Of a DNA stretch of 64,000 nucleotides, positions 1 through 7,571 are shown one piece after another. Each line of letters begins with the position of its first letter. Position 1 is the first letter of the stretch. This DNA comes from DASCNA01 sp036011305 (lineage in GTDB: Bacteria; Verrucomicrobiota; Lentisphaeria; Victivallales; GWF2-38-69), in contig DASCNA010000145.1 of NCBI GenBank assembly GCA_036011305.1, forward strand, positions 21,435 through 85,434, read 5' to 3'. The translations under genes and the position numbers were made by a program. Below the pieces are notes generated by a model that saw only the letters and a list, made by a program, of their open reading frames with translations, was not told the DNA's origin and did no database searches.

Positions 1-1190
1 AGTGTTATTAGTGCAAATAAGACAAATAAAAAACAAGTCAAAAAAGGAACTGTAGAAGCTTTTATAAAGCGTTTTTTATACACAAGTCTTCTTCTGTAAA
101 TAACGGAAAAAATTAGTAAAATAGGCAAGCCTGACATAGCAATATTCAAGTCGCCCATGTTTGTTGTCCAGGTAAATGCAAGGACGATAATTGAAAAAAT
201 AATTAAACAAAGGTCTATTACTACAAATTTTACAGATGAAAAATTTTTAACTGCATATTTGGTTATCAATTTTTTACAGAACATAGCTAGTTTATTAGGC
301 TCGCATTTCTCTAGTCTTTTTGTTAAGATTTTTGAAAATTTACCTACAATCTTATATTTATCAGAAAATTTAGTAATGAACATGATAAATTCATCTGCCG
401 GTTTGCATTTATCAGACCTTTCTTTAAAAAACATTTGAGCATAGTTAGCTGCAAACCATAGCATTAATGCACTTCCGTAGAATCCCATAAAATCAAAAAA
501 TTTACCGCTGGCTTTAAACATATCTGGAAGAAAAAATATCAAAGCCAGTAATACTGATAAAAGAGCAAGATGTCTGGATTTGAACATTCCAATAAATTTA
601 TTTTTTCTAATATCAATTTTGAAAGCAAATCCTGTTGCAAGTATTCCAAATGCTATACCTGCTATTACATCACTTAGGTAGTGCCAGTTTGCCCAGTTTC
701 TACAAAACGCAACAGCTGGTGCTATTACAACTAGCGGTGCCAAAACAGGAATTTCGGCCGCCAAAGGCACAACTAGCGCTGTTGCTGTTGCAGAATCGCC
801 GCTTGGGAAAGAGAAGTCATTTCTTCCATTGGGACGTTCTCTATGCACTGCAGGTTTTAGTATACCTACCATTATTCCCATTAGAAGAAGTGTTAGAACG
901 ATTCTCCATCCAATTCTTCTTAATCCAACTGCACCCATTACTGCCGCTATAAAACCTAAAGTTTTTCCATCTCCAAAAAGCTTGATTACATCAATAAAAG
1001 ACTCTAAAGTAGGAGTGCCATAATTATTGCGTAAATTCAGGACATAATTTTTCCACTCCATATCATATGGATGAGCAACTGCTGTGATGATCATAATAAT
1101 AATGAATAATATATAATAGAAAAAAGGTCTTTTATATATAGGTTTATTTTTTATATCTTCAACATAGTAATTTGATAGTTTGAATTTCAT
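1..1190 (-). CDS. PAP2-family membrane phosphatase, 3' end beyond window
   Basis: Reading leftwards from ATG at 1190 the frame stays open to the window edge (396 complete codons), so the C-terminus is missing. The protein has the three-part PAP2 signature: K-x6-R-P (KPAVHRERP), then FPSGD where the family normally has PSGH, then R-x5-H-x3-D (RNWANWHYLSD). Hydrophobic segments surround these motifs and several more follow, as expected for an integral membrane lipid phosphatase (undecaprenyl-pyrophosphate, phosphatidate or lipid A type). A long C-terminal extension with further membrane segments is unusual for the core family. An AAAGG ribosome site lies about 15 bases upstream of the ATG. It sits 60 bases after birA on the same strand and may be co-transcribed. 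Family assignment is firm; substrate is unknown. Confidence 0.85.
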   Translation of the reverse strand, partial: MKFKLSNYYVEDIKNKPIYKRPFFYYILFIIIMIITAVAHPYDMEWKNYVLNLRNNYGTPTLESFIDVIKLFGDGKTLGFIAAVMGAVGLRRIGWRIVLTLLLMGIMVGILKPAVHRERPNGRNDFSFPSGDSATATALVVPLAAEIPVLAPLVVIAPAVAFCRNWANWHYLSDVIAGIAFGILATGFAFKIDIRKNKFIGMFKSRHLALLSVLLALIFFLPDMFKASGKFFDFMGFYGSALMLWFAANYAQMFFKERSDKCKPADEFIMFITKFSDKYKIVGKFSKILTKRLEKCEPNKLAMFCKKLITKYAVKNFSSVKFVVIDLCLIIFSIIVLAFTWTTNMGDLNIAMSGLPILLIFSVIYRRRLVYKKRFIKASTVPFLTCFLFVLFALIT

Positions 1191-1250
1191 ACTTGCAGAA
1201 AACCTTTCTTTATGGTGTTTATCCGATATGTTTAAGTTTAGTGGATAATG

Positions 1251-1991
1251 TTAGAATTTGCTAACAGTAATATCGCCAGAAAAAACTGAATGAAAATTAC
1301 CGCCTTTATCAATGACATATAACTGACCTGTTTCTTTAATATCAAGAACTTTTACTTCTAAAGTTTTATCATCTGAAAATGTAATGCTTATATTTTTACC
1401 AATCAGCTTATTCTCTGATTTCCATATTCTATAAACATTCTCTTCACTTTTTACTAACATCATTTGTTCAAATTTATTTAAGTGATGCAGTAGTATGTCT
1501 GATGTGTCTGTAATTGTAGTTATATTGCCTGTTTCTGCTAAAATAGATGTTGCAGGTTTGTCTATTTTTAATACTTGTTGTTCAGGCATGTTGAGGTTAA
1601 TGCCCATACCTATTATTACTCCATCTATTTCACCTGAACTGTTAATGACCGATTCACAAAGTACACCTGCTATTTTTTTTTCTTTTATAAAAACATCATT
1701 TGGCCATTTCAGCCAGAATGAAAGATCTGGAGCTGTTTCTCTCAAAGTATTCAATACAGCTAGACCACCTATCCATGACGTCTTTAAAATATTAAAAGCC
1801 GGTTTCTTTAAAACAAAACTGGCGTACAAATTAACGTTACCGGGAGATTCCCATGTTTTACCAAATCTTCCTACACCTTCTGTCTGTTCTTTAGCGGCTA
1901 TTAACAATTTATTTTCAAGGATTTTAAAATTTCTTAATGCATATTTATTCGTAGAATCAATTTTGTCTATCCAGAGTGTCTTATTCGTCAT
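1251..1991 (-). CDS. birA: Biotin--[acetyl-CoA-carboxylase] ligase, monofunctional
   Basis: Activates biotin with ATP and attaches it to the biotin carrier domain of carboxylases. Visible motifs are the biotin/ATP loop GVGRFGKTWESP near the N-terminus, LKWPND in the middle, KIAGVL and GMGINLN, followed by a short C-terminal SH3-like domain. There is no N-terminal winged-helix domain, so this is the ligase-only form and not the BirA repressor. I chose the ATG at 1991 (MTNKTLWIDKIDSTN) because the open frame beyond it only offers a TTG at 2009 and the family normally starts just before the xxxDSTN motif. The stop at 1251 is close to the PAP2 gene on the same strand. Confidence 0.9.
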   Translation of the reverse strand: MTNKTLWIDKIDSTNKYALRNFKILENKLLIAAKEQTEGVGRFGKTWESPGNVNLYASFVLKKPAFNILKTSWIGGLAVLNTLRETAPDLSFWLKWPNDVFIKEKKIAGVLCESVINSSGEIDGVIIGMGINLNMPEQQVLKIDKPATSILAETGNITTITDTSDILLHHLNKFEQMMLVKSEENVYRIWKSENKLIGKNISITFSDDKTLEVKVLDIKETGQLYVIDKGGNFHSVFSGDITVSKF

Positions 1992-2009
1992 AATTAAAAA
2001 CAATATCAA

Positions 2010-2320
2010 GCATTATACAGTAAAAGGTTTTATCTATATTATATTTTTAAAAAGTTTTAATACTAGCACTCATTACTGTTGATAGCCAGTTAATTTATTT
2101 ATTAAAAATGAAAAATTACAATTTATGAATGAACAGATAATAGATCAATATTCTGTTTCTATTCAGCTATATTATATAACTCAATCGCTTAGTGGACTCA
2201 AAAAACACTAGACTTAAAAATTTTGTAATTCGTAATTCTATCCCTACTGTATTAAGTTTTATATTTAGCAATTATTAATTATTCATTTTTTATATTATTT
2301 AAGAAAAAGGTTCCCTGTTT
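2010..2320. other. Intergenic region between birA and proS
   Basis: About 310 AT-rich bases between two divergent genes. TATATTATATAAC near 2170-2182 is a possible -10 region for proS. I looked for a T-box leader (conserved GGGTGG-type antiterminator) in front of this tRNA ligase gene and did not see one. No other structured element or small gene is evident. Confidence 0.4.
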
Positions 2321-4051
2321 ATGAAAATGTCTAAACTTGTCGGCAGGCGCATTAAAGAAGACCCAAAAGATGCACTTACAGTCAGTCATAAATTTATTCT
2401 CAGAGGCGGTTATGCCAGGCTAGTTTCAGCTGGAATTTATTCCCTGCTTCCTTTGGGTAGAAAAATAACTAAAAAAATTGAAACAATTATTAGAGAAGAA
2501 ATGGATGCTATAGAAGGGCAGGAAATACTGATGCCTGTAGCTTTACCTAAAGATTTATGGGACGAATCAGGCAGATATGAAAGTGTTGGAGATGAACTTC
2601 TAAGATTTAAGGATAGAAACGGTAAGGGAATGTTGCTTGCTATGACGCATGAAGAAGCAGTTGTTCATTTGGTAAGGACAGAAGTAAACAGCTATAAACA
2701 GCTCCCTTTTATGGTGTATCAGCTTCAGAGAAAATATAGAGATGAAGCCAGACCTCGCGCCGGTTTAATTAGAGTAAGGGAGTTTACAATGAAAGATGGA
2801 TACTCTTTTCATGAAACTCAGGAATGTTTAGATGAATATTATTACAAAGCACATCAGGCTTATGAAAATATATTTAATAGAGTTGGACTGAGTGATACTA
2901 TTTCAATAAAATCAGATTCAGGTATGATGGGAGGAGCTGTTTCTCATGAATTTATGGCTCTGTCAGAATCAGGAGAAGATACGCTTTTTATATCTCCTGA
3001 CGGACAGTATAAAGCAAATAGAGAAATTGCAACAGCTTCATGGAAGTTTGAAAAAGAAGATGAAAAAGAACTGGAAAAAGTCCATACTCCAGGTAAAAAA
3101 TCTATCGAAGAGGTGGCTGATTATCTAGGAGTCAAGCATGAAAATACCGGTAAAGCAGTTTTTTATACTGATGGTAATGATCACTTGATTTTTGTAATGA
3201 TTAGAGGTGATTTTGAAGTCAACGAAAATAAAGTAAAAAAATATTTAAAGATAGGCCAGCTTGAATTTGCTTCTGATGAATTGATAGTAGCCAGCGGTGC
3301 ACAACCTGGTTATGCCTCTCCTATAGGTATTAATAGAGATAAAGTGACTGTTCTTGTAGATAGTTCTGTAGCAGAATCGTCTAATCTTGTTGTCGGTGCT
3401 AATGAAGAGGATTATCATTTTAAGAATTTCAATTTTAAACGTGATATGATAGATGCCGAAATAATTGATCTTGCCACAGTCAGAGCAGGTGATCCATGTC
3501 CTTTAACAGGCGAACCTCTCGAAGAAAAAAGAGGGATTGAAGTAGGTAATATATTTCAACTTGGCACCAAATACTCTGATGCTATGAATTGTAAGTTTTT
3601 AGATAAGAATGGTAAATCTAAATCTATGATAATGGGATGTTATGGTATTGGAGTTGAACGAACTATGGCATCTGTAATTGAACAGTCATATGATGACTGG
3701 GGGCCAATATGGCCAATAACAATTGCACCTTATCATGTCCATTTATGCGCTCTTAATATAAAAAAGGAAGAAGTAAGAATTGCAGCTGATAAAATATATG
3801 ATGAGTTTACAAAATCAGGAATTGAGATTTTATATGATGATCGTGGTGAAAAAGCAGGTTTCATGTTTAATGATGCAGATCTTATCGGTATTCCTTTTAG
3901 AATTATTATTTCTCCCAAGACTTTGGAAGAAGGTGCAGTAGAGCTTAAAATCAGGGGTGATAAAAACGATAAGAAACTATTGAAAATTGATTGTTTAAAA
4001 GAAACATTGCAGAAAATGATAAAAGAAGAATTCAGTAAATATTCTCAATAA
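2321..4051 (+). CDS. proS: Prolyl-tRNA synthetase, bacterial type with editing domain
   Basis: Charges tRNA-Pro with proline. The 576-residue length fits the bacterial (ProS type 1) form. Class II motif 1 lies near residues 35-70 (GIYSLLPLG...), motif 2 near 130-165 (QRKYRDEARPRAGLIRVREF) and motif 3 near 440-450 (GCYGIGVERT). The roughly 160-residue insertion between motifs 2 and 3 is the INS domain that hydrolyses mischarged Ala-tRNA-Pro. A C-terminal anticodon-binding domain follows from about residue 470. Two in-frame ATGs are six bases apart (2321 and 2327); AAGG at 2307-2310 fits the first. map follows after 32 bases on the same strand, so the two are probably one transcript. Confidence 0.97.
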   Translation: MKMSKLVGRRIKEDPKDALTVSHKFILRGGYARLVSAGIYSLLPLGRKITKKIETIIREEMDAIEGQEILMPVALPKDLWDESGRYESVGDELLRFKDRNGKGMLLAMTHEEAVVHLVRTEVNSYKQLPFMVYQLQRKYRDEARPRAGLIRVREFTMKDGYSFHETQECLDEYYYKAHQAYENIFNRVGLSDTISIKSDSGMMGGAVSHEFMALSESGEDTLFISPDGQYKANREIATASWKFEKEDEKELEKVHTPGKKSIEEVADYLGVKHENTGKAVFYTDGNDHLIFVMIRGDFEVNENKVKKYLKIGQLEFASDELIVASGAQPGYASPIGINRDKVTVLVDSSVAESSNLVVGANEEDYHFKNFNFKRDMIDAEIIDLATVRAGDPCPLTGEPLEEKRGIEVGNIFQLGTKYSDAMNCKFLDKNGKSKSMIMGCYGIGVERTMASVIEQSYDDWGPIWPITIAPYHVHLCALNIKKEEVRIAADKIYDEFTKSGIEILYDDRGEKAGFMFNDADLIGIPFRIIISPKTLEEGAVELKIRGDKNDKKLLKIDCLKETLQKMIKEEFSKYSQ

Positions 4052-4083
4052 TTTTATGAAGAATATTTCAGATTTATTATAAT

Positions 4084-4860
4084 ATGAGCATTATTATAAA
4101 GAATAAAAATGAAATCGAAATGATGCGTCAGGCAGGTAAGCTTGCCGCTGATGTACTGGTAATGATTGCCCCCTATGTGAAAGAAGGTATTTCAACAGGT
4201 GATCTCAATTTATTATGCCATAATTATATTGTATTCAATCAGGGTGCAGTACCATCGCCATTGAATTATAATGGTTTTCCAGCATCGATATGTACTTCTG
4301 TTAATGATGTTGTATGCCATGGGATCCCTGATTTCAAACAAGTACTTATTGAAGGCGATATAGTGAACCTTGATATTACGGTTAATAAAAATGGATTTCA
4401 CGGGGATACCAGCATGACTTTTATTATAGGATCTGCAAAACAGGAAGCGGTAAAACTTGTTGAAACGACTAAGCAGTGTTTATATGAAGCTATAAAAATA
4501 GTAAAACCCGGTATTAGATTGGGTGAAATAGGATATACTATACAAAAACTAGCTGAATCTCAAAACTATAGTGTAGTCAGGGATTATTGCGGGCATGGAA
4601 TAGGACGTGAATTTCATGAACCCCCTTGTGTAGCTCACTACGGAAATAAGCACAAAGGTGTGATTTTAAAAGAAGGGATGACATTTACTGTTGAACCAAT
4701 GATTAATCTTGGTGATTTTAGAGTAGTGACTTCTAAAAGAGATAATTGGACTGTTACATCACGGGATAACAAATTGTCTGCACAGTTTGAACATACACTT
4801 CTAGTAACAAAAAATGGATGTGAGGTACTTACCAAGCGTCATAATGAAATAATGATCTAA
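4084..4860 (+). CDS. map: Methionine aminopeptidase type I
   Basis: Removes the initiator methionine from nascent proteins. The 258-residue protein has the full set of active-site residues at the same numbers as the E. coli enzyme: H79, metal ligands D97, D108, H171, E204 and E235 (motifs NLDITV, HGDTSMTF, GHGIGREFHE, FTVEPMI, QFEHT). There is no N-terminal zinc-finger or SecA-like extension, so it is a plain type Ia enzyme. It follows proS closely and is probably co-transcribed with it. Confidence 0.97.
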   Translation: MSIIIKNKNEIEMMRQAGKLAADVLVMIAPYVKEGISTGDLNLLCHNYIVFNQGAVPSPLNYNGFPASICTSVNDVVCHGIPDFKQVLIEGDIVNLDITVNKNGFHGDTSMTFIIGSAKQEAVKLVETTKQCLYEAIKIVKPGIRLGEIGYTIQKLAESQNYSVVRDYCGHGIGREFHEPPCVAHYGNKHKGVILKEGMTFTVEPMINLGDFRVVTSKRDNWTVTSRDNKLSAQFEHTLLVTKNGCEVLTKRHNEIMI

Positions 4861-4885
4861 CAAAAATAGGGAACCTGCACGGAAA

Positions 4886-5326
4886 GTGATCAGTAATAAT
4901 ATGTTAAAGTTTGAAATATTTTTGATATACATATTGAAAATAATGTTGATAATAAGTTCTGTTTTTATAATAATTGGTTTATATAAACATTTTTCTTCTT
5001 CCACAGAAATAGTTCCAGGTTCAGTCTTTGTTGTTTTATTATCTCTATCTGCTCTATGTATGAGTTGGGCGAGATTGGATGTTATCTGCGAAGTGGTAAA
5101 AAAAGCTGTATATGAATCAGGGATAGAACTTTTTTTAAGTTCTATGCTTGTTCTCGTATCGCTTCCAGTGCCTTGGTTTTGTAAATTATCTAAACTTGAT
5201 AATACAATAATTGAGCCGGTACTTAAATACCTACATGTTATATTAGTTTTTCTGGCCTTGATCGTTGCTTATAGAGCGATTGTAAGATTGCTGAATCTGC
5301 TGTCTGAAAAGCGCAATTGTAAATAA
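4886..5326 (+). CDS. Small integral membrane protein, unknown function
   Basis: A 146-residue protein with about four hydrophobic segments (roughly residues 8-34, 43-62, 83-100 and 112-135) and short charged loops, ending in a basic tail. I do not recognise a family. The longest reading starts at GTG 4886; ATG 4901 (MLKFEIF) is an alternative, and neither has a well-spaced ribosome site, so the start is uncertain. It lies 25 bases after map on the same strand and converges on the SpoIIE phosphatase gene. The stop codons of the two face each other across 24 bases, with no obvious terminator hairpin between them. Confidence 0.6.
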   Translation: MISNNMLKFEIFLIYILKIMLIISSVFIIIGLYKHFSSSTEIVPGSVFVVLLSLSALCMSWARLDVICEVVKKAVYESGIELFLSSMLVLVSLPVPWFCKLSKLDNTIIEPVLKYLHVILVFLALIVAYRAIVRLLNLLSEKRNCK

Positions 5327-5350
5327 GAGTCAATATAATGTAAAGGTATA

Positions 5351-7435
5351 TTATTCGTTTCTTCTAAAAACAAAAATAGTTATATCATCAAAACGGCTGT
5401 TTTCTTCATAAGATGTAACTTCTTCAATAATTTTATCAACAAGGCGCTGCGGTGAAAGGCTCTGATACCCTTCTATCAGATGAAATAAATTCTCTACTCC
5501 AAATTCAATATCTTCAGGTGAAACAGCTTCTGTTACACCGTCAGTGTAGCATAATATTTCTTCACCGGTGCGCAGTTCACCAGTACCGTTGAGAAATTTT
5601 TCATCATGCTCCACACCGATAGGTAGATTTCCTAAATTACCGAAAGTTCGACATGGTTCATTATTATTTAATAAAACAGCATTATGGTGTCCGGCATTTG
5701 CATATATAAATTCCCCGGTTTTTATATCATAGAAATATAGAAATGCAGTAACAAACATACATTCCACATTATTAGTTGATAGAATTTTATTTGCTTTGTT
5801 GAATGCGGCTGCTGGGCTTTTTGATTTTATGCACGTATTTCTTAAAACTGTTTTGGCTAAAGTCATAAAAAAAGCTGCAGAAATTCCTTTTCCTGATACA
5901 TCTGCAATAAGAATAGCTATTTTGTCTTTCTCTTCATTAAGATAGAAGAAATCAAAGAAATCACCAGCCGCATTTAGTGCCGGGAGAAGTTTTGCTGACA
6001 ATGTGAATTCATTTCTTAAGTATTGATCTGTTACTTTAGGCAGAATTGATCTCTGTATGGAAACTGCTATTTTGATTTCATGTTCGAATTCTTTTCTGTT
6101 TTCAATTTCCTCTCTAAGTTCTTCTGTCTTTTCTTTAACCTGATGATCCAGTGTATTGTTCCAGAGATTTAGTTTTGCTGCATATTTTTTCTTATTTGCA
6201 TAAAGGAATAAGAAAAGTATTGACAGTATAAGTATGAGAGTTGCAATTATATATAAAAGTAGATTCCGCTTATCTATTGTATTAATTTTCTTAGTGGAAA
6301 GAAGCATATTTTTTTTAAGTACGTCAATTTGCATATTACCATTTTGTGTCGCTAAAATAGTGGCGTTAGCAATATTGGCAGAGTCTAATATTTTATTTGC
6401 TCTTGTAAAGTAATCCTTTAGATAGTGATATGCTTTATTATATTGTTTTTGGGCGCTATAATAATCAGAGAAAGCAAGATCCAGTTCTCTTGTATGAATT
6501 GCTATCTGTCCAATTTCATCATTTAGCTTTTTTGCTTCAGTCAGCTGTATGTATGCTTGTTTAAATTTTTTCTGTTTGATATAAATTTTACCTGAATACA
6601 GGTAGGCAATAAAGGAAATATATTTTGTATCTCTATTTTTATTAGCAACTTTACTGAAAAGTATTAATGCTTTGTCATATTCTTTAAGAGAGAAATATAT
6701 ACGCGCTGAAATTATATTAATCAAAATAGAAAAATCACTATTATTCAGAACTTTGTTGATTTGTTTGCTTTCGTCAATTGCATTTTGTGCCTTGTCATAT
6801 TTTTTTTCATCCAAGTTGATTAAAGCTTGATAGAATAGAACATCTATTTTAAGTTCTTTATTTTTAGTTGATTCAGCAATTGCGTTTGCTGCGTTTAAAT
6901 AATATGCTGCTTCTTTAAAATTATCCAGATTTCTATATACATTGGCAATTGAAACATATATTTTTGCTTTCAAAAACGAATTATTGTTTAAATCTTTGTA
7001 GGCTGATAGAAAGTATTCAATAGATAAATAATTCTTACTGTAATCTTCATATATATTTCCTAAAATATATTTTGATTTTCCAATGGAGATTTTGTTCTTT
7101 GTTTTTACTCCTAAATTATATAGTTTCTCTGCATTAACCTTTGCATTTGCAAAATCTCCTGCCACTAAATAAAGTTCACTGAGTTTATAAAGTGTTTTTG
7201 CTTGGAGTTTGAGATTATCAGTTTGTTTTGATTTTTGCAGTACGAGTAGGTTATTATTAATATTTACAGTATTGTCATGCTTATTTAAATTATGGTGCGC
7301 TATTGTTGACTTAGCTTTATATATTAAACCCAAATCATGTTCATATCCTCTGCTGTATAAGTTTTCAGTTAAAGTAAATAGTAAACTAAAAATAATTAAA
7401 AAACTTAATGATTTTATTATTGAACGCCGCTTCAT
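5351..7435 (-). CDS. TPR-repeat membrane protein with SpoIIE/RsbU phosphatase domain
   Basis: Predicted PP2C-type serine phosphatase of the SpoIIE/RsbU class, usually acting on an anti-sigma-factor antagonist in partner-switching control. Order of parts: N-terminal hydrophobic signal or anchor (about residues 7-25), tandem TPR repeats (about 30-360) that would be extracytoplasmic, one membrane segment (LLLYIIATLILILSILFLF, near 395-415), a coiled coil (WNNTLDHQVKEKTEELREE), and the phosphatase domain to the end. The metal-binding acidic motifs AAGDFFDF, IADVSGKG, CYTDGVTE and RFDDIT are all present. I chose ATG 7435 (MKRRSIIK) over the upstream TTG at 7447. No anti-sigma or STAS partner gene is adjacent, so its target lies elsewhere. 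Confidence 0.88.
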   Translation of the reverse strand: MKRRSIIKSLSFLIIFSLLFTLTENLYSRGYEHDLGLIYKAKSTIAHHNLNKHDNTVNINNNLLVLQKSKQTDNLKLQAKTLYKLSELYLVAGDFANAKVNAEKLYNLGVKTKNKISIGKSKYILGNIYEDYSKNYLSIEYFLSAYKDLNNNSFLKAKIYVSIANVYRNLDNFKEAAYYLNAANAIAESTKNKELKIDVLFYQALINLDEKKYDKAQNAIDESKQINKVLNNSDFSILINIISARIYFSLKEYDKALILFSKVANKNRDTKYISFIAYLYSGKIYIKQKKFKQAYIQLTEAKKLNDEIGQIAIHTRELDLAFSDYYSAQKQYNKAYHYLKDYFTRANKILDSANIANATILATQNGNMQIDVLKKNMLLSTKKINTIDKRNLLLYIIATLILILSILFLFLYANKKKYAAKLNLWNNTLDHQVKEKTEELREEIENRKEFEHEIKIAVSIQRSILPKVTDQYLRNEFTLSAKLLPALNAAGDFFDFFYLNEEKDKIAILIADVSGKGISAAFFMTLAKTVLRNTCIKSKSPAAAFNKANKILSTNNVECMFVTAFLYFYDIKTGEFIYANAGHHNAVLLNNNEPCRTFGNLGNLPIGVEHDEKFLNGTGELRTGEEILCYTDGVTEAVSPEDIEFGVENLFHLIEGYQSLSPQRLVDKIIEEVTSYEENSRFDDITIFVFRRNE

Positions 7436-7571
7436 AATTATAAACAATTTTAATAATTTGTTTTTCTATATACAGTATATAATACATATGAAAACTAAAA
7501 GAATCAATAACCATCACCGTTTTACCCGTTAAGTAAAATATAACTGTTTTAATCTTATTTTTATGTCTGGT

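Noticed and set aside
1495..2082. 195-codon + strand open frame
   Set aside because: Lies antisense to birA, whose motifs are clear; no ribosome site or family match.
2010..2320. T-box leader before proS
   Set aside because: No conserved T-box or specifier-loop sequence was seen.
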